Assembly (NCBI GenBank): GCA_003488465.1
Contig: DNLN01000126.1
Span: 1-7,688 of the forward strand
DNA length: 7,688 nucleotides
Reading direction: 5' to 3'
From: Sutterella sp.
GTDB lineage: Bacteria; Pseudomonadota; Gammaproteobacteria; Burkholderiales; Burkholderiaceae_F
Shown here: piece by piece, positions 1 through 6,158 of the stretch
How positions within the stretch are numbered: the first letter of the stretch is position 1
Layout: the number at the start of each line of letters is the position of its first letter
Made by a program: the position numbers and the translations under genes
Notes under the pieces: generated by a model
What the model saw: only the letters and a program-made list of their open reading frames with translations
Database searches by the model: none
What the model was told of the DNA's origin: nothing

Positions 1-621
1 GTCGCGTTCGTCCTTTATGTTCCCCGCAAGCTCGTCTCGTTCATCGATTTTGTGAACGGCACGATCGAGGGCATCAAGCTGATGCTTCCGGCGAACCTCA
101 TCCTGATCCTTGCCTGGACGCTTTCGGGCGTCTGCCGCGACCTGCTCTCGACGCCGCAGTTCGTGCAGCACCTCGTGACGACCTCGGGCATGAGCGCGAT
201 GTTCCTGCCGGTCATCATCTTCGGCGTGGCCGCGTTCCTGTCGTTCTCGACCGGCACCGCCTGGGGCACGTTCGGGATCCTCATCCCGATCGTCGTGCCC
301 ATCATCCAGGCGCTTGACCCCTCGCTCACCGTTGTCGTGCTGTCGGCAACGCTTGCCGGCGCCGTTTTCGGCGACCACTGCTCTCCCATCTCCGACACGA
401 CGATTCTGTCAAGCGCAGGCGCACGCTGCCCACACATGGAGCACGTGTCAACGCAGATCCCCTACGCGCTTGTCGTTGCGGCAAGCGCCGCCGTGGGCTA
501 CATCGTGGCCGGCATCACCTCGGGAAGCCTTCTGGCAAGCCTTGGCGCTTCGCTCATCACCCTTGTTGCGCTGATCTGCCTGCTGCACTTCTGGCATCAC
601 GGGGGCGTGAAGGCGGCCTAA
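1..621 (+). CDS. Na+/H+ antiporter, NhaC family (3' part, start outside window)
   Basis: This is the C-terminal part of an inner-membrane secondary transporter that exchanges Na+ for H+. The frame is open from base 1 and ends at TAA 619-621, so 206 residues are visible and the start lies upstream. The fragment is strongly hydrophobic, with several membrane segments. Two conserved blocks identify the family: TGTAWGTFGILIPI near bases 250-291 and GDHCSPISDTTILSSAGA near bases 370-423, the latter being the signature loop of NhaC-type antiporters. The protein ends in a short segment finishing HHGGVKAA. An internal GTG at 52 is not the true start, because the frame continues through it with family-like sequence. 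A terminator at 655-681 closes the unit, so it is probably transcribed separately from lptF. Related carriers in the same superfamily exchange organic acids (MleN), so the exact substrate is not certain. Confidence 0.85.
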   Translation, partial: VAFVLYVPRKLVSFIDFVNGTIEGIKLMLPANLILILAWTLSGVCRDLLSTPQFVQHLVTTSGMSAMFLPVIIFGVAAFLSFSTGTAWGTFGILIPIVVPIIQALDPSLTVVVLSATLAGAVFGDHCSPISDTTILSSAGARCPHMEHVSTQIPYALVVAASAAVGYIVAGITSGSLLASLGASLITLVALICLLHFWHHGGVKAA

Positions 622-654
622 GGGCAGGCACTTCAAGTTGCTCAGCACCACCCG

Positions 655-681
655 AAAAGCCCGGCACAACGCCGGGCTTTT
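655..681 (+). terminator. Rho-independent terminator after the antiporter gene
   Basis: An 11-bp perfect stem, AAAAGCCCGGC (655-665) against GCCGGGCTTTT (671-681), closes a 5-base ACAAC loop. The 3' arm ends in four T residues, and the 5' arm begins with four A residues, so it could also act on the opposite strand. It lies 34 bases after the antiporter stop codon and 65 bases before lptF. Confidence 0.9.
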
Positions 682-684
682 CAG

Positions 685-711
685 TTAACATTGCACGATC
701 CATGTTATTAA
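685..711 (+). promoter_or_regulatory. Candidate promoter for lptFG
   Basis: TTAACA at 685-690 matches the -35 consensus at five of six positions. TATTAA at 706-711 matches the -10 at four of six and is preceded by TG at 703-704, making an extended -10. The spacer is 15 bases, shorter than ideal. It lies directly after the upstream terminator and before lptF, where a promoter is expected. Predicted by eye only. Confidence 0.35.
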
Positions 712-745
712 CCCGGCTTGTTCGCCGGCCGCGCACCCTTAGGCC

Positions 746-1897
746 ATGATTTTCCGCCGCACTGTCATCAACGAACTGTCCAACAGCCTGGGCGGCGTCT
801 TCACGGTACTCTTTTCCATCGTGATCACGGTGGGGCTCGTGCGCATTCTCGGTCAGGCGGCGGGCGGCCGCGTGGATCCTGCCTCCGTTTTTGAGCTCAT
901 GGCCTACACGGGGCTCTCGAACCTGCCGCCCATTCTTGCGCTCTCCCTTTATATCGCCATTCTCATGGTGCTGATCCGCACCTGGCAGGACAACGAGATG
1001 GTGGTCTGGTTCAGTTCGGGCAGCCGCAACCTGCTGCACTTCATTGCGCCCGTTGCCATGTTCGCCGCGCCCGTGATCGCCGTCATCGCGGCTCTTTCGA
1101 TCGTGGTGAGCCCCTGGGCAAACGGCCAGATCGACCGCTCGTCGGCTGAATTCCGCCAAAGGGACGACGTCTCGCGCATCTCCCCGGGGCGCTTCATCGA
1201 GTCGATGAACGGAGCGCGCGTGTTCTTCATTGAACAGGTCGCCAAGGACGGCACGCACGTGAAGAACATTTTCATGAGCGAAAAGACCACCGCCGGCAAG
1301 GAAGTGATCGTGCAGGCCGCCGAAGGCGAGATCAAGCTCAACCAGTACGGCGACCGATACGTGATCCTCAAGAACGGCCGTCGCTATGAGTCAAGCAGCG
1401 GCCCGGGCGCGGACTGGCGCGTCATGGACTTTGCAACCTATGAGCTCCTTCTTGAAGTGAAGGCCGACTCGATTCACGCCGCCAAGGATGCCGAAGCAAT
1501 GCCGATTGAGATGCTGTTTGCGCGGCGCTCGCCCATCAACAATGCGCAGATCCTCTGGCGCTTTTCCTGGCCGATCGCTTCGATCGTGCTCATGCTGATG
1601 GCGATTCCGCTCTCTTACACCAATCCCCGCCAGGGACGAAGCATCTCGCTTGTCGTTGCCGTACTGATCTTCATCATGTACCTGAACGGAATCACCATGA
1701 TGCAGACCTGGGTGAAGGCGCAGAAAATCACCTGGATTCAGGGGCTTGTCATCGTGAATTCAGTCATGTTCGCCCTGGCCTGCCTGCTCTTCGTGCGGCG
1801 CGTGTGGATGCAAAGCTGGCTGCCGCAGGCGCTCACAAGGCGCGTGCGAGTTGTTAGGAGCAAACTTCCCGCCAAAATCAAGGGAGGCTCCAGATGA
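746..1897 (+). CDS. lptF: LPS export ABC transporter permease LptF
   Basis: This is one of the two membrane subunits of LptB2FG, which extracts lipopolysaccharide from the outer leaflet of the inner membrane and passes it to LptC and the periplasmic bridge. At 383 aa it has the usual family length and layout. There are three N-terminal membrane helices (about residues 16-36, 54-78 and 98-122), a periplasmic beta-jellyroll domain (about 123-262), and three C-terminal helices (about 270-290, 298-317 and 328-350), followed by a basic tail. The segment WQDNEMVVWFSSG (80-92) fits the cytoplasmic coupling helix that contacts the LptB ATPase, and Glu84 falls where E. coli LptF has its conserved glutamate. 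The MIFRR start is typical of the family. The ribosome-binding site is poor (TTAGG very close to the ATG). Its stop codon overlaps the lptG start as ATGA, implying translational coupling. LptB and LptC are not in the window. Confidence 0.95.
   Translation: MIFRRTVINELSNSLGGVFTVLFSIVITVGLVRILGQAAGGRVDPASVFELMAYTGLSNLPPILALSLYIAILMVLIRTWQDNEMVVWFSSGSRNLLHFIAPVAMFAAPVIAVIAALSIVVSPWANGQIDRSSAEFRQRDDVSRISPGRFIESMNGARVFFIEQVAKDGTHVKNIFMSEKTTAGKEVIVQAAEGEIKLNQYGDRYVILKNGRRYESSSGPGADWRVMDFATYELLLEVKADSIHAAKDAEAMPIEMLFARRSPINNAQILWRFSWPIASIVLMLMAIPLSYTNPRQGRSISLVVAVLIFIMYLNGITMMQTWVKAQKITWIQGLVIVNSVMFALACLLFVRRVWMQSWLPQALTRRVRVVRSKLPAKIKGGSR
1881..1887 (+). promoter_or_regulatory. Ribosome-binding site of lptG
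   Basis: AGGGAGG lies six bases before the ATG at 1894, inside the end of lptF. It fixes the lptG start at the ATGA overlap. Confidence 0.75.
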
Positions 1898-3030
1898 AAG
1901 TCGTCACGCGGCACCTAGCAAAGGAGATCCTGATCTCCACGGCGTTCGTGCTTTTTGCGCTCATCGCCCTGTTCGCCTTCTTTGACCTTGTGGGACAGCT
2001 CAAGAGAATCGGACGCGACTACAGTCTTCTCATGGCGATCTGGTTCACGGTGATGGAAATGCCCGCCCGCATCTACGAGGTGATGCCGATTGCCGCGCTC
2101 CTTGGCGCCGTATTCACGCTCTCGCGCTGGGCGGCGACAAGCGAATTCACGATTCTTCGCACCGCCGGGCTCTCCCCGCTTCGCCTTGCCACGATGCTTA
2201 CCGTCCCGGGGCTTCTCATGATTGCCGCAACGTACCTGCTTGGAGAATACGTCGCGCCGGCCGCCGACCAGTACTGGCTGAACCTTCGCACTGCGGTACT
2301 CGATCGCACGCTCACCGCCAAGGGCTACGCTTCGGGCGTCTGGGTGAAGGATCTAGACCGCGACGCACAGACGGGCACAAGCATCATCCGTTTTGTCAAC
2401 GTGCGCAACCTCATCGCCGGGCAGGACTCAAAAACGGGCGCCTGGCGCGTGTTCGAGTTTGACGGGACAGGCGACTTAAAGCGCGTTTACCACGCAAAAA
2501 GCGCCGACTACGCGCACCGCGAGGGCTGGCGGCTCAACGACGCGCGCGTCGAACAGCTCCCCTCGCTCACTAAGGATGAGAAGAAGACCGAAGCCGTCGT
2601 GAAGGTTGATGAGGAGAAGTCCGTGCTCCTAAAGAGCGAACTTACCCCGGCAATTCTTGGCGTGCTCACCATCAAGCCCGAGAGCATGGGCATATCCGAA
2701 CTCTCCCAGTACCTTGCTCATCTGAGAGAAAACCACCAGGCAACGCGTCGCTACGAAATTGCGATCTGGGGAAAGATCTTCTATCCGCTCGCCATCTTCG
2801 TGATGCTCGCCGTGGCGATGCCCTTCGGATACCTCAACGCCCGAAGCGGCGGCGTATCGATCAAGATCTTCGTGGGGCTCATGATCGGCATCAGTTTTTA
2901 CACGCTCAACAATATCTTCTCGTTCCTCGGCGTACTGCACACCTGGCCGCCGATCGTCACCGCCATCACGCCGACCGTGCTGATGCTGATCCTTGCCACG
3001 GTTGCGATGTGGCTCGTGGAGCGGAGATAG
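1894..3030 (+). CDS. lptG: LPS export ABC transporter permease LptG
   Basis: This is the partner of LptF in the LptB2FG lipopolysaccharide extractor of the inner membrane. It has 378 aa and the same architecture: N-terminal helices (about residues 12-36, 60-80 and 98-120), a periplasmic jellyroll domain (about 121-285), and three C-terminal helices (about 293-312, 322-345 and 352-374). The segment LSRWAATSEFTILRTAG (76-92) is the coupling-helix region, with Glu84 in the position of the conserved LptG glutamate. The C-terminal GGVSIKIFVGLMIGISFYTLNN stretch (from residue 319), ending in a paired Asn, is characteristic of LptG. The start is set by the ATGA overlap with lptF and a good ribosome-binding site. 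No T-rich terminator is visible right after the stop; only a weak 5-bp hairpin (3030-3047) follows. pepA, often a divergent neighbour of lptF in proteobacteria, is not adjacent here. Confidence 0.95.
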   Translation: MKVVTRHLAKEILISTAFVLFALIALFAFFDLVGQLKRIGRDYSLLMAIWFTVMEMPARIYEVMPIAALLGAVFTLSRWAATSEFTILRTAGLSPLRLATMLTVPGLLMIAATYLLGEYVAPAADQYWLNLRTAVLDRTLTAKGYASGVWVKDLDRDAQTGTSIIRFVNVRNLIAGQDSKTGAWRVFEFDGTGDLKRVYHAKSADYAHREGWRLNDARVEQLPSLTKDEKKTEAVVKVDEEKSVLLKSELTPAILGVLTIKPESMGISELSQYLAHLRENHQATRRYEIAIWGKIFYPLAIFVMLAVAMPFGYLNARSGGVSIKIFVGLMIGISFYTLNNIFSFLGVLHTWPPIVTAITPTVLMLILATVAMWLVERR

Positions 3031-3040
3031 GCTTCATTGC

Positions 3041-3226
3041 TCAAGCCGAGTCGGGAATTATGCCCAGCTTCCTCAGGATCTTTTGGTACTTTCTCGGTAT
3101 CAAGGTCGATCGGGAAAATCCTAACTGAATCCGAGCCAAGACAGCTTCGGGAACGTCACCAAGAACCGTAATCTCCCCCGGGGCTAGAACGATAAAGCAT
3201 CCCAAAGAAGCCTGGCAACTACTCAA
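3041..3226 (-). CDS. Uncertain small ORF, possible gene remnant
   Basis: This is a 61-codon minus-strand frame starting at TTG (3226-3224). A purine-rich stretch GGAAAGGGG lies about 10 bases upstream of the start, and a TAA sits three codons before it. The product contains a compact stretch GEITVLGDVPEAVLARIQLG (residues 18-37), followed by a basic segment rich in Lys and Arg. Residue use looks protein-like rather than random, but I do not recognise a family. It would run convergent to lptG. It may be a real small gene, the remnant of a longer one, or chance. The rare start codon and the lack of a promoter keep confidence low. Confidence 0.25.
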   Translation of the reverse strand: MSSCQASLGCFIVLAPGEITVLGDVPEAVLARIQLGFSRSTLIPRKYQKILRKLGIIPDSA

Positions 3227-3333
3227 AAATTTTTATCCCCTTTCCGCGCCATCATGTTCCCTTTGCAGTCACATCTCGTGTCTTTGCCGTTATAGGCAAA
3301 AAGCCGTACCTCTTATTCCCTGAGCCTTCTTTT

Positions 3334-3347
3334 GGAAAGATCTTTCC
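3334..3347. repeat. 14-bp perfect palindrome in the ABC operon leader region
   Basis: GGAAAGATCTTTCC is an exact inverted repeat centred 130 bases before the binding-protein start. TTTT lies one base to the left (3330-3333 with a C before) and an A run lies to the right (3350-3355), extending the rough symmetry. It has the form of a dimeric repressor or activator site, but it matches no operator I know. Confidence 0.55.
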
Positions 3348-3355
3348 GCAAAAAA

Positions 3356-3385
3356 TTCACTACCGTCTTCTCCTGCGGCGATAAT
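3356..3385 (+). promoter_or_regulatory. Weak candidate promoter for the ABC importer operon
   Basis: GATAAT at 3380-3385 matches the -10 consensus at five of six positions. TTCACT at 3356-3361 matches the -35 at four of six, with an 18-base spacer. Transcription from here would give a leader of about 80 bases. The palindrome at 3334-3347 would lie just upstream of the -35. Predicted by eye; other promoters are possible. Confidence 0.25.
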
Positions 3386-3456
3386 TCGTCCCTAGATTTT
3401 CGCAACCCGGCAATTGCTTTTCCCGGGCGATGTTTGCGGTTTTGTCTGACACCTTT

Positions 3457-3462
3457 GTGGAG
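3457..3462 (+). promoter_or_regulatory. Ribosome-binding site of the binding-protein gene
   Basis: GTGGAG lies eight bases before the ATG at 3471. It selects this start, which is also the one that gives a complete signal peptide. Confidence 0.65.
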
Positions 3463-3470
3463 ATATACGA

Positions 3471-4250
3471 ATGCAGTTGAAGCGTTTTGCGGCATCCGCC
3501 GCCATGGCTCTCGCCCTCGCGGCCGGAACCGCCCTTGCAGCCCCCGTCGAATACATCGTCGGCACGGGCGCAACGTACCGTCCCTTCGAATTCCAGACGC
3601 CTAGCAAGGAAATCGTCGGCTTTGACATCGACCTCATGAAGGAGATCGCCAGGGCCCAGGGCTTCCGGGTGAAGTTCGTGAACACGCTCTGGGGCGTGAT
3701 TTTCGAATCCGTGAAAAACGGCGACCGCGACATCATCATGAGCGGCATCACCATCACCCCGAAGCGCCAGGAGTCGGTGGACTTCTCCTATCCGTACTTT
3801 GCCGCCCACCAGTTGATCCTCACACAAAAGGACCTCAAGGTGGCAAAGCTCTCCGACCTGAAGGGCAAGAATGTGGCCGTCTGCGCCAACTCCGCAGGCG
3901 ACATCGTCTCGAGCAAGGCGTTCGGCAAGGGCTCGCCCAACATCAAGCGCTTTGACAACACGCCGCTTGCTCTTGAAGAGCTCAACGCGGGCGGCGTGGA
4001 CGCCGCCGTGGGCGACGTCGGCGTCTTCGCCTACTACGCGCAGCAGAACCCGGACAAGAAGTTCAACATGACCCGCGATCCGGAGTTCGAGGACCAGTAC
4101 TTCGGCATCGCCGTGCGCAAGGGCAATGGCAAGGTTCTCAAGGATGTGAACGAGGGCCTGAAGAAGGTCATCAAGTCCGGCGCCTACGCCAAGGTCTACG
4201 CCAAGTGGTTCGGCGCGAACACCCCCGTGCCGAAGCTCCCGATTCCGTAA
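3471..4250 (+). CDS. Amino-acid ABC transporter periplasmic binding protein (SBP family 3)
   Basis: This protein captures a polar amino acid in the periplasm and delivers it to the membrane complex encoded downstream. It has 259 aa. Residues 1-23 form a Sec signal peptide: a K4-R5 basic start, an alanine/leucine-rich core and an ALA site before A24-P25. There is no lipobox cysteine, so the mature protein is soluble. The mature part follows the family-3 fold (GlnH, HisJ, ArtJ): PFEFQ (38-42), VGFDIDLMKEIA (49-60), SGITITPKRQESVDFSYPY (91-109), then the second lobe. By family homology Arg99 should bind the ligand carboxylate and Asp182 its amino group. The C-terminal YAKVYAKWFG (239-248) is the usual closing helix. 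The motifs resemble GlnH most, but glutamine, arginine, histidine or another amino acid cannot be told apart by eye. An intercistronic hairpin (4267-4298) separates it from the permease gene. Confidence 0.93.
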   Translation: MQLKRFAASAAMALALAAGTALAAPVEYIVGTGATYRPFEFQTPSKEIVGFDIDLMKEIARAQGFRVKFVNTLWGVIFESVKNGDRDIIMSGITITPKRQESVDFSYPYFAAHQLILTQKDLKVAKLSDLKGKNVAVCANSAGDIVSSKAFGKGSPNIKRFDNTPLALEELNAGGVDAAVGDVGVFAYYAQQNPDKKFNMTRDPEFEDQYFGIAVRKGNGKVLKDVNEGLKKVIKSGAYAKVYAKWFGANTPVPKLPIP

Positions 4251-4266
4251 GCCGGTTTTTCAGGAA

Positions 4267-4298
4267 TTCAGGCCGCCCGCTTTCCGCAGCGGCCTGAA
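4267..4298 (+). promoter_or_regulatory. Intercistronic stem-loop between binding protein and permease genes
   Basis: A 10-bp perfect stem, TTCAGGCCGC (4267-4276) against GCGGCCTGAA (4289-4298), closes a 12-base loop. CTTTCT follows rather than a clean T run. The position, 16 bases after the binding-protein stop, fits a partial terminator or a 3' stabilising structure that keeps binding-protein mRNA above permease and ATPase mRNA. This is a known arrangement in periplasmic-binding-protein operons. Confidence 0.7.
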
Positions 4299-4327
4299 CT
4301 TTCTCGACTCTTCAAACGAGTTTTCGC

Positions 4328-5074
4328 ATGAATTTCCGTTTTGACGTTCTCTCAGAATACTGGCCGCTCTTTGCCGAAGGCATGGTGACGACACTCGAGC
4401 TCACCGTGGGCTGCATGCTCTGCGGCGTAATGCTCGGCATGCTGCTTGGCATGGCACGGATGGCAAGCGCCCGGCACGAGCCCTTGAAGTCGCTCCTTTA
4501 CTTCGGCGTACGCTGGCCCGTGACGATCTGGGTGAGTTTCTTCCGCGGCACGCCCCTGTTCGTGCAGATCTTTCTCATGTACTTTGCTGTTCTGCCGATC
4601 TTCGTGCATCCGGTGGACGGACTGATCATCAGCGGCCCGCTTGCAAGGGAACTGCGCAGCAACTACGGCGCCTTCATGGCAGGGTTCCTGGCGATCTCGC
4701 TCAACGCCGGAGCGTACATGAGCGAAGTCTTTCGCGCCGGCATCCAGTCGCTTGACAAGGGTCAGAGCGAAGCCGCCCGCTCGGTCGGCATGAGCTACTG
4801 GCAGTGCATGCGGCACATCGTGCTGCCGCAGGCGTTCCGCAGAATGCTCCCTGCGCTCGGAAACAACGCGATCGCCATTCTGAAGGATTCCTCTCTCGTA
4901 TCGGCGATCGGTCTCACGGAGCTCGCCTACGCGGCGCGCACGGTTGCAGGCGCTTCGGCCCGCTACTGGGAGCCGTATCTCACGATTTCCGTGATGTACT
5001 GGGTGGCAACGCTCGGGCTTGCCTACCTCATCAGCCGTCTTGAGGCAAGACTTGGAAAGGGAGACGACAAATGA
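4328..5074 (+). CDS. Amino-acid ABC transporter permease (His/Glu/Gln/Arg type)
   Basis: This is the inner-membrane channel subunit of the importer. It has 248 aa. Landmarks in order are an N-terminal membrane helix region (about 14-44), [18 protein letters not shown] (69-86), typical of the HEQRI permease family, a periplasmic loop (about 90-112), further helices, and the EAA loop with EAA at 148-150 and the closing LPQA at 166-169, which docks on the ATPase. A final helix lies at about 218-237. It is somewhat longer than many single-domain family members because of the 90-112 loop. Only one permease gene is present, so it probably works as a homodimer. The ribosome-binding site is weak (AACGAG, seven bases before the ATG), which with the upstream hairpin suggests lower output than the binding protein. 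The stop codon overlaps the ATPase start as ATGA. Confidence 0.93.
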   Translation: MNFRFDVLSEYWPLFAEGMVTTLELTVGCMLCGVMLGMLLGMARMASARHEPLKSLLYFGVRWPVTIWVSFFRGTPLFVQIFLMYFAVLPIFVHPVDGLIISGPLARELRSNYGAFMAGFLAISLNAGAYMSEVFRAGIQSLDKGQSEAARSVGMSYWQCMRHIVLPQAFRRMLPALGNNAIAILKDSSLVSAIGLTELAYAARTVAGASARYWEPYLTISVMYWVATLGLAYLISRLEARLGKGDDK

Positions 5075-5811
5075 GCGAGAGCAGTCTCATGATTTCCATC
5101 CGGGGACTCACGAAGAACTTCGGTGAGCTCTGCGTTCTGAAGGGAATTGACCTTGACGTGCACCGAGGTGAAAAAGTGGTGGTTCTCGGCCCCTCGGGCT
5201 CGGGCAAGTCCACGATGCTCCGATGCATCAATGCGCTTGAGGATCCCGACGGCGGCACGATTGTCTTTGACGGCGTCGAAGTGACGAACCGCCGCACGAA
5301 CATCAACCGCCTGCGCGAACACCTCGGCATGGTTTTTCAGAAATTCAACCTCTGGCCGCACAAGACCGTCCTCGAGAATGTCATGCTGGGGCAGATGGTG
5401 GTTTCGGGGAAAAGCAGGCAAGCCGCTCGAGAGAAGGCGCTGCAGATGCTCGCACGCGTCGGTCTTGCCGAGAAGGCCGGCGAATACCCGGTGAAGCTCT
5501 CGGGCGGACAGCAGCAGCGCGTCGCGATCGCCCGGGCTCTTGCCATGGATCCCAAGGCGATCCTCTTTGACGAGCCCACCTCGGCGCTTGATCCGGAACT
5601 CGTGGGAGAAGTGCTCTGCGTCATGAAGAGCCTTGCCGACGACGGCATGACGATGGTGGTCGTCACGCACGAGATCACATTTGCCCGCGAGGTTGCCGAC
5701 CGGGTTGTCTTCATGGACGGAGGCGTTGTGGTCGAGGAGGGCCGCCCCGAGGATGTCCTTGTCAACCCTCAGCACGAGCGCACGCGTGCGTTCTTAAAGC
5801 GCGTGCTCTGA
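5071..5811 (+). CDS. Amino-acid ABC transporter ATP-binding protein (GlnQ-like)
   Basis: This is the cytoplasmic ATPase that powers the importer as a dimer. It has 246 aa and all canonical motifs: Walker [10 protein letters not shown] (40-48), Q-loop Gln90 in [10 protein letters not shown], signature LSGGQQQR (143-150), Walker B ILFDEP (164-169) with catalytic Glu168, D-loop SALDPE (171-176) and switch His200 in VVTHE. The LRCIN segment (49-53 region) and [11 protein letters not shown] (94-104) are typical of polar-amino-acid uptake ATPases such as GlnQ, HisP and ArtP. The start is set by the ATGA overlap with the permease gene and by GGGAG at about 5058-5062; a second in-frame Met at residue 7 is a less likely start. 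The gene ends 12 bases before a strong terminator stem, making it the last gene of the operon. Confidence 0.95.
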   Translation: MSESSLMISIRGLTKNFGELCVLKGIDLDVHRGEKVVVLGPSGSGKSTMLRCINALEDPDGGTIVFDGVEVTNRRTNINRLREHLGMVFQKFNLWPHKTVLENVMLGQMVVSGKSRQAAREKALQMLARVGLAEKAGEYPVKLSGGQQQRVAIARALAMDPKAILFDEPTSALDPELVGEVLCVMKSLADDGMTMVVVTHEITFAREVADRVVFMDGGVVVEEGRPEDVLVNPQHERTRAFLKRVL

Positions 5812-6045
5812 CACGCCCCGACTCCTCATTGGGGCTCGCCCCAATGAGGGCGGTTTTGGCGGCTTTTCAGCTATCTCAGGCCACGCAACTTCTGGTTCGG
5901 ACAGAATCTCTGAAGTTTCCTGCTCGGTGGCATCCTTTACGTTTGCAGTCAACCGGTAAAAGAGATCTCTCAGAGATTCGATGCGGCACTCCTGATCCGC
6001 ATTCTTGCTTTGATTCATGGCCTTCATATGTGAATGCACATGCAT
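5794..6045 (-). CDS. Uncertain small ORF in the gap before the insertion sequence
   Basis: This minus-strand frame of 83 codons has ATG at 6045 and alternative Met codons at residues 7 and 10. The N-terminal 60 residues look protein-like: polar and acidic, with [15 protein letters not shown] as a possible helix and a Pro/Lys-rich end (EKPPKPP). The last 20 or so residues are encoded by the operon terminator stem and the end of the ATPase gene in reverse, which argues against an intact gene. No family is recognised. If real, its upstream region was displaced by the insertion sequence whose left end lies 49 bases before its ATG, so it could be a decayed remnant. A competing minus-strand frame (5876-6067) covers the same bases, so coding is unproven. 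Confidence 0.2.
   Translation of the reverse strand: MHVHSHMKAMNQSKNADQECRIESLRDLFYRLTANVKDATEQETSEILSEPEVAWPEIAEKPPKPPSLGRAPMRSRGVSEHAL
5824..5856 (+). terminator. Rho-independent terminator of the ABC importer operon
   Basis: An 11-bp perfect stem, CCTCATTGGGG (5824-5834) against CCCCAATGAGG (5839-5849), closes a CTCG tetraloop. GCGGTTTT follows, with a second T run at 5864-5867. The opposite strand lacks a T run, so it works on the + strand only. Confidence 0.85.
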
Positions 6046-6089
6046 CTACTCCAAATTTCTCGTCCAAATTTCCTAATTCCGCAGCGGAT

Positions 6090-6093
6090 CTTT
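6090..6093. repeat. Possible target-site duplication CTTT at the left IS edge
   Basis: CTTT immediately precedes the left TG end of the insertion sequence. The three bases after the right CA end (7686-7688) are CTT, where the window stops. Three of four bases of a 4-bp duplication therefore agree, a length seen in the IS3 family; the fourth cannot be seen. Confidence 0.45.
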
Positions 6094-6123
6094 TGTATTA
6101 GCCCCATGCATCTCCGGACAGTC
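6094..6123 (+). repeat. Left terminal inverted repeat of the IS
   Basis: Aligned with the reverse complement of 7657-7685, 24 of 31 columns agree, with three single-base gaps. Shared blocks are TGTATT, GCCCC, TG, AT, TC, GG and CAGTC. The repeat starts with TG as expected of an IS3-family end. Confidence 0.8.
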
Positions 6124-6132
6124 TCTTATACC

Positions 6133-6138
6133 TACAAT
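6133..6138 (+). promoter_or_regulatory. Candidate -10 element for the IS transposase genes
   Basis: TACAAT matches the -10 consensus at five of six positions and lies 21 bases before the orfA start. No good -35 is found 16-18 bases upstream, so a resident promoter here would be weak. Confidence 0.3.
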
Positions 6139-6144
6139 CCACGG

Positions 6145-6151
6145 TAAGGAG
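6145..6151 (+). promoter_or_regulatory. Ribosome-binding site of orfA
   Basis: TAAGGAG lies seven bases before the ATG at 6159, an almost ideal Shine-Dalgarno match. It shows that the N-terminal extension of OrfA is translated from this ATG rather than from a later Met. Confidence 0.85.
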
Positions 6152-6158
6152 ACCAGAA

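Larger units (their letters stand above)
3031..3470. other. 440-base intergenic region between lptG and the ABC operon
   Basis: This gap is visibly richer in A+T than the genes on either side. It holds a doubtful minus-strand frame (3041-3226), an A5T5 tract (3225-3234), a 14-bp palindrome (3334-3347) and the leader of the ABC importer operon. No tRNA, no known riboswitch and no clear terminator for lptG was seen. Confidence 0.7.

Noticed and set aside
557..1258. Long minus-strand frame of 233 codons across the antiporter end and lptF
   Set aside because: It is a shadow of lptF: His/Arg/Asp-rich composition, no family motif, and it crosses a strong terminator.
3030..3047. GGCTT/AAGCC hairpin as an lptG terminator
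   Set aside because: The stem is only 5 bp with an 8-base loop and no T run follows, so it is too weak to call.
3176..3183. CCCCGGGG palindrome in the lptG downstream gap
   Set aside because: An 8-bp GC palindrome is common in GC-rich DNA and has no supporting context.
3332..3604. Plus-strand frame overlapping the binding-protein start, and the minus-strand frames opposite it
   Set aside because: They overlap the signal-peptide region of a clear gene in another frame, show Arg/Cys-rich shadow composition and have no ribosome-binding site.
5023..5775. 250-codon minus-strand frame opposite the ATPase gene
   Set aside because: The opposite strand carries a complete ABC ATPase with all motifs; the reverse frame has typical antisense composition.
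3471..5811. Naming the importer as glutamine, arginine or histidine specific
   Set aside because: The family is clear, but the residues that decide the ligand cannot be judged by eye, so no gene symbols were given.
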